Assembly (NCBI RefSeq): GCF_030295745.1
Contig: NZ_AP027291.1
Location: 2,790,001-2,854,000, forward strand
DNA length: 64,000 nucleotides
DNA from: Mycolicibacterium sp. TUM20985
GTDB lineage: Bacteria > Actinomycetota > Actinomycetes > Mycobacteriales > Mycobacteriaceae
Reading direction: 5' to 3'
The notes beneath the pieces are model-generated. The model was not told the DNA's origin. It ran no database searches and worked only from the letters and a program-made list of their open reading frames with translations. Of this stretch, positions 18,161 to 27,316 are shown piece after piece. Position numbers and translations under genes: made by a program. Positions within the stretch are counted from its first letter, which is position 1. Each line of letters starts with the position of its first letter.

Positions 18161-19146
18161 ACGCCTTGGCTATTAGTTTGCAGACCTACTTCACGACCTT
18201 CGCCCACACCCAGCGCGACCTGTCGATCAACACCATCGCTTCCTACCGCGACACCTGGCGGATGCTCCTGAAGTACCTGACCGCGACACTCGGGATTCCC
18301 GCCGACGCACTCGACTTCGACGCCGTCACCGCCACGCACGTCACCGGGTTTCTCGACCACCTCGAACACGAACGTGGCAACAGCAGCAGAACCCGCAACG
18401 CCCGACTCACCGCGATCCGCTCCGTGCTCGGCCGGGCTCTGCCCGACCATCCCGAGCACGCCGCCACCATCACCCAGGTCCTTGCGATCCCACCCAAACG
18501 CACAATCAGGCCCGTCATCGAGTTCCTGACCCCCGCAGAGGTCGACGCACTACTGGCCGCACCAGACCCCACCACCTGGACCGGGCGACGCGACCACGCC
18601 CTGCTGGCCATGACCGCGCAAACCGGTCTGCGGATCAGCGAGATCTGCTCACTGACCCACGACGACATCCACCTCGGCACCGGCCCTCACATCGCCTGCA
18701 CCGGCAAAGGACGTCGCCAACGGATCACCCCGCTGACCAGAGCCACCGCCAGCACCATGACGACCTATCTCGCCGAACGGATGACCCGGCCAGGCTCCGC
18801 GCTGTTCTGCGGCCCCCACGGACAACCCTTGTCCCGCGACGCACTCGAACATCGCCTCGCCACGCACATCGCGACCGCGACGACCACCTGTCTCAGCCTC
18901 ACCGCCAAGCACGTCACGATGCACACCCTGCGCCACACCGCGGCGATGAACCTTCTCGCCGCTGGAGTCGACGTCTCCGTAATCGCCTTATGGCTCGGGC
19001 ACAGCGACACCCACAGCACCGACGCCTACCTCCACGCCGACATGGCCATCAAACAAGCCGCCATCGACCGGACCAGGCCACCCAACGTCAAGCCCGGGAT
19101 CTACCGCCCCGCGCCCAACATCCTGGCCTGGCTGACATCCCTGTGA
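18157..19146 (+). CDS. Tyrosine recombinase, third of RIT trio (copy 2)
   Basis: Identical in translation to the 329-residue recombinase at 13247, from the overlapping GTG start. Confidence 0.9.
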   Translation: MNALAISLQTYFTTFAHTQRDLSINTIASYRDTWRMLLKYLTATLGIPADALDFDAVTATHVTGFLDHLEHERGNSSRTRNARLTAIRSVLGRALPDHPEHAATITQVLAIPPKRTIRPVIEFLTPAEVDALLAAPDPTTWTGRRDHALLAMTAQTGLRISEICSLTHDDIHLGTGPHIACTGKGRRQRITPLTRATASTMTTYLAERMTRPGSALFCGPHGQPLSRDALEHRLATHIATATTTCLSLTAKHVTMHTLRHTAAMNLLAAGVDVSVIALWLGHSDTHSTDAYLHADMAIKQAAIDRTRPPNVKPGIYRPAPNILAWLTSL

Positions 19147-19231
19147 ATATGCCGACCCCTCAGCCCCGAAAGCCGCGCAGGAGAGCGCCATCGCAAGCAC
19201 TGTCGGCATATTCCACGGGTCGGCATAAGAC

Positions 19232-19717
19232 ATCACATACTTGCCGCTGGCCGCCGGCGGCAACTTGTATCTGGCGACGGTGATCGACTGCTGTTCGCGT
19301 CGGGTCGCGGGGTGGGCGATCGCCGATCACATGCGCACCGAGCTGGTTGAGGACGCGTTGAAGGCCGCCGATAGTCTACGGAGTGGTGTGATCGGGTCCA
19401 TCTTTCACTCGGATCACGGAAGTCAGTACACGTCAACGGATTTCGCCAAGCTCTGCCGCGATCTGGGTGTCGTCCAGTCGATGGGGTCGGTGGGAACGAG
19501 CGCGGACAATGCGCTTGCCGAATCGTTCAACGCCGCCCTCAAACGCGAAATCCTCCAAGACGACAGCTGCTGGGATGACGCCGCCACGTGCCGCCGCGAA
19601 GTCTTCCGATGGCTGGTCCGCTACAACACGAAACGACGGCACTCCTACTGCCGCTACGTCAGCCCCGCCGCCTACGAAAGGACCCGCACACCCGCTACGC
19701 TGCCCGAAGCCGCATAA
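19232..19717 (+). pseudogene. IS3-family transposase OrfB, 3' part (copy 2)
   Basis: Same catalytic 3' fragment as at 14322-14807. With both copies broken identically, neither element can make full-length OrfB unless the RIT element excises. Confidence 0.9.
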
Positions 19718-20213
19718 CCACAAATCCCGTGTCCACCATCCGGGGTCAAGGCCCTTGTCACGGAACCAGGCGACCGTGTCCGCCGGGGGTACGTTGTTCG
19801 TTTCCTCGAAACCGTCCAGGAACTGCCGCACAATCGGCACTCGGAACCAGTTCTTCGGCGAGTCTAGAGTCGACGGAGCAATGCCGATTCCGATCTGGCC
19901 GCGGTTCAAGTTGATGCTGACTGAGAGCACGGGTCCGGCGAGTTTCAGCCAGGCGTCACTGGTCCCTGAGCTGCTCGATGCCGAATCTACAATTCGATAT
20001 CTACGATCGAGGTAGAGAAACTCGAAGTAATTATAGAAAAATGCCAACAACGTCTTCAAAGTCCGCTCCTAACGGGGCCGTGCGCACACCGGGTCACCTA
20101 GCTTCCAATAATATTGAGCCTCAACATATCTCAGCTCGTACGCGGCGGACATGCTTGGGCCGTAACCACTGATAAGTTTCGTACATGCCGTCAAGGAGAA
20201 GGAACGGTCTTCA

Positions 20214-20561
20214 TTAGCCACTTGCGCCATCTCCTGGCAGTTTCTGTCGTTGAATATTGGCAGCCTGCTGAAGTCTTGCGAGTCGGACCAAGTCAGAAAT
20301 GGCCTCCTCAAGATCTTTTCGCGAGCTTGCGTCGCTGATTGACTGGACGCGCGTCGGTAGTTCATCTGCAATCAGATCGACCAGCTGTCGTCGGTCTATC
20401 GGCCTAAGGTCGAGAAAGGGCAAATTTTCAGTGTCGAGCTCTTGCAATTCATCTTTGTCTGGACCCTCGGGGAGCTTGCTGGCTAGAAATTCAAGCACAA
20501 AGAAGATACGTGATGAACTTGCCGCCCAGTCCCCCCCTTCGAAAAAGATTGAACCCGCCAT
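20214..20561 (-). CDS. Candidate immunity protein for the adjacent toxin
   Basis: A 115-residue acidic protein whose ATG overlaps the toxin stop by one base (TGATG). It starts MAGSIFFEGGDWAASSSRI and contains helical, charge-rich segments such as LPFLDLRPIDRRQLVDLI. Polymorphic-toxin loci nearly always place the cognate immunity gene directly after the toxin, so this is the first candidate. The family was not recognised. About 150 bp separate it from the split gene downstream. Confidence 0.6.
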   Translation of the reverse strand: MAGSIFFEGGDWAASSSRIFFVLEFLASKLPEGPDKDELQELDTENLPFLDLRPIDRRQLVDLIADELPTRVQSISDASSRKDLEEAISDLVRLARLQQAANIQRQKLPGDGASG

Positions 20562-23056
20562 CAATTGCCTCCCACTGTGAATACTCTGTCGGTAACGAGC
20601 GACCGAACGAATTCCTCAACCATTGCCTTTTGCGCCGCCGAGAAACGCGATACGTCGACCGGAACGTAGTCAGCCTTCTCGAGATGGTCCACGATCGAAG
20701 CCTGAAGGTGCTCCCACTGGTACTTCAGATGCTTTCCATCGAAGTTCCCGACAGCGTCGTAACTCTCTCCCGTCATGGGATCGAACCAATCAGACGAGCC
20801 CTGAGGCGACCGTTCGAGCGTGATTCCAAGTTCGTGCTCGATGCGCAGACCCGTTTCTGCCTCGGCGGGGCGAAAGCCGCCAATCGCTGGATCGGTGCCG
20901 AGTTCAAGCGCATGTGCACTATCGAGATCGTACTGACCGCTCTGCGGGACATCAGGATGCCTCAGCGGTGGATCGTCAGCGTCAGAGTCAGGGTCCGAGT
21001 GATGTGGTGCAGATTGATGTGGCTTCTCCGTATTCGGATCGAATACTTCGGGATCTTGCGTCGGCGTCGGTACATCGTCCACATGAGATGTCGGCGGAGC
21101 CACTTGGTGTTGCGCGCCCGAATGTGTTTCCGGTAAAGGTGAAGCCGTTGTCGGAGGCTCTATCGGACGAACCTCCGTCAGTCCAGGGAACGAGCCCGAC
21201 GCCGGCACGTCTGGCGCGTGCGCACCGCCACCAGAAGCAACCATCGCTGGCTCGGACGCCGCCCGCGGAGGCAAGGCTTCCCCAGCATGTGACGGGGCAA
21301 GCACTGGCTCAGGGCTCTCAGCCGCTGCAGCCCGCGAGCTGTGCGACGGCGACTCCGGGGCATGCGCGGCACTTGCGTCTGGCAGCGTCTGTGGGGTCAC
21401 CTCCGCGGTACGCGGTGCTGATGCGTCGGGCACGTGGGCTGCAGCTTCCGGCACGCGCGGCGGAGGCGCGTCGGACGTCGATCGCGGACCGATGGAATCC
21501 GGAACCGCTTGCGGCGTCGACGTTTCGGACAAACGGGGCGCTTCTGGCGCATGAGGCAGGTCCGGGTCGGCCAGAGACGAAGGCAGCGCCGAGGAGTGGG
21601 CTCCTTGCGCCGCACCGGAGCCGATGTCGTCGGAGAGCGTGGTGAGGTCGTCGAGCTTGGCGGCGATCTCCGATGCCCGCCCGGCGATGGGTGCAGTGCC
21701 CTCGGCGGCTCCGACCACGGCTCGCGCAGCCGCGCTGCCTTCGCTGGCATCCGCGGCAGCGGTCACACCCCGAAGTCCGGTCTTGGCGGCGCCGATACCC
21801 GTTGCGGCAGAACCGGCTTCGAAGAGAACGCCGCCCCGTCCCAACCCTGGCCGGTCGGCGCGCCAATCCTCGGAATGCACGATGCCGCCGAGCATGTCCT
21901 TGCCGTGCTCGAAGGCACCCGTCGGGTCCATCGCCACACCGTTCGGGGTGGCGTACTTCAGCGTGTCGAGTACCCCACCCCATGCCGCCGCGGCACCCTC
22001 GGAATCGGAGGCGAACCGGGTGGGATCCAGCTGCTGGATGCCGACGATCGTCTCCAGGCCCGCCTTCAGAGCGCCTTCGCTCACGTTCGACTGAAACTCG
22101 AAGGTACTGGCCAGCGCTCCCCCGACGTCGTCGCCCAGATAGTGGGTGAACTCGCGGCGTGCGGTCTGCTGCAGTGAGACCACGGCGTCGTCGAGCGCGG
22201 TGATCAGCGTCTGCATCAGCGAGATGCGGCCGTCGACCTGGCGGCCGAAGTTCTCCAGCACCTTCTGAACATCGTCGGCGATCTCCTTGATCTCGTCCAG
22301 CGCGTCGCCGCTGAACACCGCTGTGATCCCGTCGAAGAAACCCGACGGAGAGATGCGGTCGCACAGGTCTCGAATCGCATCCTGGGTAGATTGCACGTCG
22401 TCGGCGAACTCACGGGTCTGGGTCGCGAGGTTGCCTGCCTCGGTGGCCACTGATGACATCGACTGCGACAGTTCCGACATCGCCGACGTCATCTTGCCGC
22501 TCTCGGGGATTTGTTGTCCGCCAATGATCCCGGAGGGTGCGGTCAGCTCGGCGCTCTTCCCGCTGAGTTCCGACGCGAAGCTCTGCCACGCGTCAGCCGA
22601 GGCCCGCAGCCGCTCGGGATTGCCGTCTGGCCACGAGTCGGGGATGAACGTTTCCAACACGGACCACAAGAACGGCGGCATGACGCCGCCACCGAGTGAT
22701 GAGGGACAGGGCGGAGTGTCGAACGCCGGTGGCTTCTCGGGGGCGGTCAGAGGTGTCGCACCGCCACCGATGGTCGACGCGGCGTCGGCCTGGGAATAGT
22801 TGGTCGCCGACATTCCGACCCCAAAGCCGACGTTGCGCGACCCGCTGACCAACGCTGCGCCAGCGTCCATGAGCGCCTGCGCCGACTTCTGATAGGCCAG
22901 ACCGAACGCCAACCCGGCGGCATCGACCCCACTTGGGTGCCCCGCCACCGAGGCTCGACGTGAGCGTCCCCATCGCGGTGGCGAGTTCGTCACCAACGGT
23001 GGCAACGGCGCGTCCCGCTCCGGCTAGGGCGTCGGGTCGACGACGATGGGCGCCAC
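20561..23056 (-). pseudogene. ESX-type polymorphic toxin with C-terminal nuclease-like domain (two frameshifts near N-terminus)
   Basis: A large secreted toxin, about 831 residues when two single-base slips are corrected. The N-terminus would start at GTG 23056 (VAPIVVDP), continue in a second frame (ALAGAGRAVATVGDELA) and in a third (SGVDAAGLAFGLAYQKSAQ). One base appears lost in a C run at 23034-23036, and one A appears gained at 22933-22934. Next come helical WXG/LXG-like segments, then a Pro/Ala/His-rich linker (about residues 440-690) and a compact C-terminal domain with IEHELG, DWFDPMTG, ESYDAVGN and KADYVPVDVSRF. The last domain resembles CdiA-CT/PD-(D/E)XK-type nuclease toxins; the exact family is not certain. 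Two WXG100 genes lie directly upstream. Confidence 0.75.
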
Positions 23057-23062
23057 CCCGAG

Positions 23063-23350
23063 TCAGCCCCACATGCGGGTATTGGTCGACGCCGCGTTCG
23101 AATAGTTGGAGTGCGCCTGCTCGGCGAGGTCACGCAGCTGGGCCAATGCCTCGCCGAGCTGCTGTGCGCTGTCGTCCCATTGTTGCTGCGCGGATTCCTG
23201 CGCCGATGCGGCGTCACCGTGCCACGTCATCCCCAACGCCGTGACCGAGGCGCGCACTGACGCCAGCGTCTGCTCGAGGGTGGAGTGAAACGCCGACATC
23301 TGGTCGACGCCGGCGAGCAACGCCTCGAGATCCACCGAGAAGGCGGCCAT
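23063..23350 (-). CDS. WXG100-family protein
   Basis: A 95-residue helical-hairpin protein with the turn motif W-H-G (GMTWHGDAASAQ) at its centre, typical of ESX (type VII) substrates and chaperones. It starts at ATG 23350, overlapping the previous stop by one base, and lies 6 bp before the toxin start. It probably dimerises with the neighbouring WXG100 protein or with the toxin N-terminus to form the secretion-competent complex. Confidence 0.85.
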   Translation of the reverse strand: MAAFSVDLEALLAGVDQMSAFHSTLEQTLASVRASVTALGMTWHGDAASAQESAQQQWDDSAQQLGEALAQLRDLAEQAHSNYSNAASTNTRMWG

Positions 23351-23652
23351 CACATACCCGCCGATTCGACCGCCGCCCGAGCGTCGGCATCGGTGGTGCC
23401 GTACCCCTGCACGGCCTGCTCCAACGCCGATGACATCGCCTCGAGGCCCTTGACCACGTTCTCGGCGCCTTCGTGCCAAGCCGCCCACACTTCGCCGAAC
23501 GCCGACCCGGCCTGACCGGTCCACCCGGATCCGAGCAGACGCGTCAGTTCGCCGTCTAGCGAGGTCACGCCCGATTGCGTCTCGGTCACGGCCGACTGAA
23601 GCTCACGTGCGACGCCAGCTACCACCGCCTCGGACACCTGCAACTCACCCAC
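23350..23652 (-). CDS. WXG100-family protein
   Basis: A 100-residue protein with W-T-G at the helical turn (SGWTGQAGSAFGEVW), from a GTG start. It is the first gene of the toxin operon (WXG100, WXG100, toxin, immunity candidate). No ESX core-complex genes are nearby, so secretion would use a system encoded elsewhere. Confidence 0.87.
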   Translation of the reverse strand: MGELQVSEAVVAGVARELQSAVTETQSGVTSLDGELTRLLGSGWTGQAGSAFGEVWAAWHEGAENVVKGLEAMSSALEQAVQGYGTTDADARAAVESAGM

Positions 23653-23844
23653 GGCTCACCCCCTGCATGGCATTCATCGTTCCACGAGGCGATGCGGCCA
23701 CAGCGCAGCAATTCGGACGCAAGGACTTCGACCGCGGTTCAACCCCGTGTCGGTGAACGTCTTTGGTCCGCAGCACGTGGTCTAGGAGAACCCGAAGTGG
23801 GGGCGGCGCCGGGGCATCCGGCACCGCCGAGGATGGAGGCACCA

Positions 23845-24489
23845 ATGTCGTTGTACGGCCGCGTGTTCGCGCTCATCTACGATCCGTTCCTGGCGCTCGG
23901 TGAGCGCGCCGGCATGCAAGAGATGCGCCGCCATGTCCTGGCCGACGCACATGGCCGCGTCTTGGAGATCGGCGCCGGCACCGGGCTGAACCTGCCGCTG
24001 TACCCGGCCGCAGTAACCAGCCTGACCCTCGCCGACCCCGAACCGCCCATGATCGCCCGATTGCGGAAGCGGGCACCCCAGGACGCCGATCGGCCGGTCG
24101 ACATCGTGTCCGCCCCCGCCGAGCACTTGCCCTTCGCCGACGACAGCTTCGACACGGTGGTGTCGACGTTGGTGCTGTGCACCGTCGACGACCCGGCCGC
24201 CAGTCTCCGCGAGGTCGCCCGAGTACTCGCGCCAGGCGGTCGACTGCTGTTCGTCGAGCACGTCCGTGCTGCAGAGGCACGCGTGGCCCGCTGGCAAGAC
24301 CGACTCCACGAGCCGTGGCGTCGCTTCGCCTGCGGCTGCCACTGCAACCGCGACATCGTCAGTGCGTTGCGCGAGAACCACTTCGAACTCGCCGACGTAC
24401 AGCAGCGTCATTGGCGAGGCATGCCCGCAATCGTCCAACCGTTGATCATCGGCGCAGCCATGGGCCCAGCCCTCAGACCACGTGCCTAG
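23845..24489 (+). CDS. Class I SAM-dependent methyltransferase
   Basis: A 214-residue enzyme with motif I VLEIGAGTGLNLPLY, the acidic SAM-ribose region ADPEPP, motif II-like FDTVVSTLVLCTVDD and motif III LAPGGRLLFVEHV. The motif set resembles UbiE/phospholipid N-methyltransferase-like proteins of actinobacteria; the substrate is unknown. ATG 23845 follows GGAGG (23835-23839) at good spacing. The frame is open further upstream but not conserved-looking. It stands alone between the toxin locus and the cysteine-rich HNH-like gene. Confidence 0.88.
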   Translation: MSLYGRVFALIYDPFLALGERAGMQEMRRHVLADAHGRVLEIGAGTGLNLPLYPAAVTSLTLADPEPPMIARLRKRAPQDADRPVDIVSAPAEHLPFADDSFDTVVSTLVLCTVDDPAASLREVARVLAPGGRLLFVEHVRAAEARVARWQDRLHEPWRRFACGCHCNRDIVSALRENHFELADVQQRHWRGMPAIVQPLIIGAAMGPALRPRA

Positions 24490-24504
24490 GGCCGCCGTCA
24501 GACG

Positions 24505-25314
24505 TCACCAGGAGTGACCACACGCGAAGCACCACCACTCCTCGGGTTCGGGGCAGCACCCGCCGGCGTTCAACCACGGCGGGATGTTCATGAAGTCCGA
24601 GGGCATCCCGTAGAACGTCCTGCGGGTGCGGCGCGCACCGCATCCAGGGCACGGCGGGTGCAGCACGCCCTTGTAGTCGACGAAGCTCGCGAACCCCATC
24701 TCGTCCATGCGATTACGGCAGCTGCGGCACAGCACCGCGGGCCAGTCGCCGACGTTGACGTCCAACGATCCGGGCTGCGGCCGAGTGTGCGGATCGACGG
24801 TATGCACCACCACCTGATCGCGAGCCCCTGACATCGTGAGATCGATGTCGCGCTCACAGCCATCGCATTGCCCGTCGAAGCGCAACAGCGTCCGCGCTGC
24901 GGCCATCGAATTGTGGCCGAAACGGCTCGCCGGGGCGCACCAGTAGCGGCACTCGTCCAGCGAGAGCTCCAGCTTGATGGCGTCGTCTCCCCCGAAGCTC
25001 CACCCGCGCGCCGCCCACACCTCGAGTCCGAGAACCTTCGCCAGCGTCGACAACTCCACCAGGTTCGGCTGTCGCAGCGGTCGCTCGAAGACTGCCGTCC
25101 GGGGGTGAGCGTCGGTCTCGAGGCGGGCGACGTCGGCCAGCACCGAGGGCGGATCGGTGTTCAGGACGAACGCGACGGTATCTCCTTCTTCGGCCTCATC
25201 CGTGCCGTAGCGCCACGGCTGATAGGGCGATCGTGGTTCGAGAAGCGCGATCACGGCATCCTTCCAGTCGGTCGTTTCGACGACGTGCAACCGGTGGTCA
25301 AGAACGTGTTCCAT
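24505..25314 (-). CDS. Cysteine-rich HNH-like protein, copy 1 (partner of NERD helicase)
   Basis: A 269-residue protein of no recognised family. Residues 1-140 form an alpha/beta domain (DWKDAVIALLEPRSPYQPWRY). Residues 150-199 read C-x2-C, then HTVDPH, then LCRSC, which has the spacing of a treble-clef HNH nuclease (Cys pair, His-x2-Asp-x-His, Cys pair), with Asp where HNH enzymes usually have Asn. Residues 222-265 add a second zinc-ribbon-like unit (CPGC, CCPEPEEWWCFAC). A homologue of identical length at 40914 follows a NERD helicase gene directly; here the helicase lies 2 kb upstream, separated by a membrane-protein gene and a VapBC pair. The HNH reading is an inference from spacing. Confidence 0.75.
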   Translation of the reverse strand: MEHVLDHRLHVVETTDWKDAVIALLEPRSPYQPWRYGTDEAEEGDTVAFVLNTDPPSVLADVARLETDAHPRTAVFERPLRQPNLVELSTLAKVLGLEVWAARGWSFGGDDAIKLELSLDECRYWCAPASRFGHNSMAAARTLLRFDGQCDGCERDIDLTMSGARDQVVVHTVDPHTRPQPGSLDVNVGDWPAVLCRSCRNRMDEMGFASFVDYKGVLHPPCPGCGARRTRRTFYGMPSDFMNIPPWLNAGGCCPEPEEWWCFACGHSW

Positions 25315-25438
25315 CAGTCCATTGTCCCAGGCAGGTCTGACATTTCGCCTCGACCGCGGGGCTGCCACTCGTCGTGAGAAGTGGCCCGTCGCGAGGTCAT
25401 CATGTCGTCGTGTCGGTGCCCGCTCGTATCGTCCTGCC

Positions 25439-26401
25439 ATGGCCAGAGGGCGTTCTGATTCCGGTGGTGGCTTCGCTGGGGTGTTCCTGCTGCTGCTCGC
25501 CATCGGGTTCGTCATCAAGTACATCTGGTGGATCGTCGGCGCGGCGGCCTTGGTGGGGCTGTGCTTCGCGGGCCGGGCCCTGGTCCGGTACATGGAAGTG
25601 CGTCGGGAGTTGGCCGCTGAGCGCCAACGTGACCTGAAACTGCGGGCTGACCGCCAGCATCGGTGGACGATCGCCGGGGACAGTCGCGGTGTCTACGGAG
25701 CGGAGGGCGCGTCCGCGATGCAGGTGGTCTCTCCACCGCCGGTGATGCCACCGACGAAGGACGACGACGACGATCCACCGGCGGTCGCGACGATGGCAGC
25801 GACCGGCGGTGAGTTGGCGGCGCTGGCGGAGCAGACGCCCTCGGGCTGGGAGTGGGCACTGTTCACCTCGGTGCTGGTGCAACGGCAGAACACGGTCCTG
25901 CCGCGCCTGCGCGACAGTGAGCTGGGGTTCACGTCACCGACGACGACGCGGGTGTACTCGGGTGCGGAGCTCGAACCGCTCCTCCTCGGGTTGATCGACG
26001 AGATGGTCTCGACGGCAAGGCAGGCCGAGCGCTTCATGGCGGCGCCCGCCTTCATGGACTCCTTCGGCGCCAACGGATCCAGCGGTGACGCCGAGGCCAT
26101 CACTCACATCGCGCACCGATTGATGGATTACCACGAACGGTTTCTCACATTGTCGGAGAGCTGCCGAAGGATCTCCGCGCCATCGTATTTCGACAATGTC
26201 GTCGCCGATTGCGGGCGGTTGCTCAACCGCCCGCTCGAGGGCTACCGCGACTTCATCGCCGAGCTGGTCGACGTGATCGAGTCGCTCCCGAAGTTCTTGC
26301 CGCACGCCATCGGAAATGTCGATCTGGGGTCCATTGCGCTCGACATCGACATCGATGACGCGCCCAGGGTGCTGAAGCGATTGCGCACGCTCAGTCGCTA
26401 G
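25439..26401 (+). CDS. Membrane-anchored protein of unknown function
   Basis: A 320-residue protein. Two adjacent hydrophobic helices (about residues 10-30 and 32-50) anchor it, followed by a charged coiled stretch (RYMEVRRELAAERQRDLKLRA in part), a Pro/Asp-rich linker with a run of five Asp, and a helical C-terminal domain of about 200 residues. No catalytic motif was recognised. ATG 25439 begins just before the first helix. It diverges from the HNH-like gene with a 124-bp gap, and its placement inside copy 1 of the helicase/HNH module may be incidental. Confidence 0.7.
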   Translation: MARGRSDSGGGFAGVFLLLLAIGFVIKYIWWIVGAAALVGLCFAGRALVRYMEVRRELAAERQRDLKLRADRQHRWTIAGDSRGVYGAEGASAMQVVSPPPVMPPTKDDDDDPPAVATMAATGGELAALAEQTPSGWEWALFTSVLVQRQNTVLPRLRDSELGFTSPTTTRVYSGAELEPLLLGLIDEMVSTARQAERFMAAPAFMDSFGANGSSGDAEAITHIAHRLMDYHERFLTLSESCRRISAPSYFDNVVADCGRLLNRPLEGYRDFIAELVDVIESLPKFLPHAIGNVDLGSIALDIDIDDAPRVLKRLRTLSR

Positions 26402-26590
26402 GCGGGCATCGCGTCAAGCAGGTCCGACGTGCGGTGATCACTGGTCGCCCAGTTCGGTGCCCGGAAACGTCATCGGGCTCGCACGCCCCGGTGGAGAACG
26501 GCTTACCAACGCGTCGGAGCCTCGAACGAGGTGGCCTGCTAAGCCCGCGACGGCCGCCGTGCCGCGGCACTCTTCAATCGTCTCAACACT

Positions 26591-26986
26591 TCAGCTAATC
26601 GCGGATTCGATCCCGGTGTGGCCAAAGTCGTTGCCCTTCCACAGCAGCGGTTCGCGCATGTCGATGGCCAGGGCGTATGACAGGCAGTCGCCGAAGTTCA
26701 GTCCGGCGGGGTGGCCGCTGCCCTTTCCGAAGTCGCGGTACGCCTGACGCGCCAGGCGTGCCTGGCGTTCAGTCACCGGTTCCATCGAGATCTCCGCCGT
26801 CTCGATTAATTCATCCAATCCCCTGCTGACGACGGGATCTCTTTGCGAGTCGACCACACAACCACATTCGACGTAGCTGGCCACGGATAGTCGTCGTACG
26901 TCGGCAGTCGTGATCGCTCGGGCGTACACCGCTGCGTCGTCCTCGTCTCTCAGGATCGCGATGATCGCCGACGAATCCACGATCAA
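26591..26986 (-). CDS. VapC-family PIN-domain toxin
   Basis: A 131-residue PIN-domain ribonuclease. Acidic residues expected at the active site are Asp in [11 protein letters not shown], Glu in ASYVECGCV and Asp in [12 protein letters not shown], the last followed by KGNDF. The gene overlaps the antitoxin gene by 4 bp. It belongs to the VapC group with [10 protein letters not shown], distinct from the PIN protein at 9348. Confidence 0.9.
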   Translation of the reverse strand: MIVDSSAIIAILRDEDDAAVYARAITTADVRRLSVASYVECGCVVDSQRDPVVSRGLDELIETAEISMEPVTERQARLARQAYRDFGKGSGHPAGLNFGDCLSYALAIDMREPLLWKGNDFGHTGIESAIS

Positions 26987-27228
26987 GCTGGTAGGCCTTC
27001 GTCGTCGTACAGCAGCTCGGCATGGTCGAGCATCTCAGTCGCTGAATTCATTCGCTGCGCTGTCTTATGGCCAATGCCGAGGAGACGGACGGCGAGGTCG
27101 TCCTGCTGCAGTCGTGCCAGGCGTTCGTTGACGGCCATCGCCACCGCCTGGGACTGCGACTCGCCCGTCAGCGCGGCGAGCTGCTTGACCGCTTCGTGGA
27201 CCGACGGATCCTTTATGTTCAACGCCAT
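26983..27228 (-). CDS. VapB-family antitoxin
   Basis: An 81-residue protein beginning [18 protein letters not shown], the N-terminal form typical of Rv0623-type VapB antitoxins, with a ribbon-helix-helix-like half and a toxin-binding C-terminal tail. ATG 27228 was chosen for this motif. It would repress its own promoter through the inverted repeat directly upstream. Confidence 0.9.
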   Translation of the reverse strand: MALNIKDPSVHEAVKQLAALTGESQSQAVAMAVNERLARLQQDDLAVRLLGIGHKTAQRMNSATEMLDHAELLYDDEGLPA

Positions 27229-27240
27229 GGGGTACCTTTC

Positions 27241-27256
27241 TACCGTTCCGATGGTA
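27241..27256 (-). promoter_or_regulatory. Probable VapB operator
   Basis: TACCGTTCCGATGGTA is an imperfect inverted repeat (TACCRT, four bases, AYGGTA) 12 bp upstream of the vapB start, where VapB-VapC complexes normally bind for autoregulation. Confidence 0.5.
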
Positions 27257-27316
27257 CCGCGACACAGGGCGCGCTGGTCGGCCCCGTAGGTTGCGCAACT
27301 TGATCTCACCCCACTC

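Larger units (their letters stand above)
15020..19754 (+). mobile_element. Chimeric IS3-family element carrying a RIT element, copy 2
   Basis: Same 4,735-bp structure as copy 1, in the same orientation, with all genes at a constant offset of 4,910 bp and identical translations. The flanking duplication is TTG (15017-15019 and 19755-19757), different from the GAA of copy 1, so this is a separate transposition and not a tandem duplication by recombination. It interrupts a 146-codon gene read on the minus strand. Confidence 0.92.
14881..20059 (-). pseudogene. Small gene split by IS3-RIT copy 2 (possible second immunity gene)
   Basis: Removing the element and one TTG copy rejoins 20059-19755 with 15016-14881 in a single 441-bp frame coding 146 residues. 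The protein begins MKTLLAFFYNYFEFLYLD and ends DPGTAEVL. The start is TTG with AGGAG six bases upstream. The junction residues WFRD continue as NVARLE. No family was recognised. It lies downstream of, and in the same orientation as, a polymorphic toxin and its first candidate immunity gene, and its size suits an accessory immunity protein; that role is inferred from position only. Confidence 0.75.

Noticed and set aside
10110..19754. Composite transposon made of two IS copies around a 175-bp core
   Set aside because: Each copy has its own 3-bp duplication, and the core is continuous host sequence (the 3' end of the split gene), so these are separate insertions.
20072..20230. Small minus-strand gene starting MAQVANEDRSFSL
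   Set aside because: It overlaps the immunity candidate, and its Shine-Dalgarno-like AGGAG abuts the ATG with no spacing; no family was recognised.
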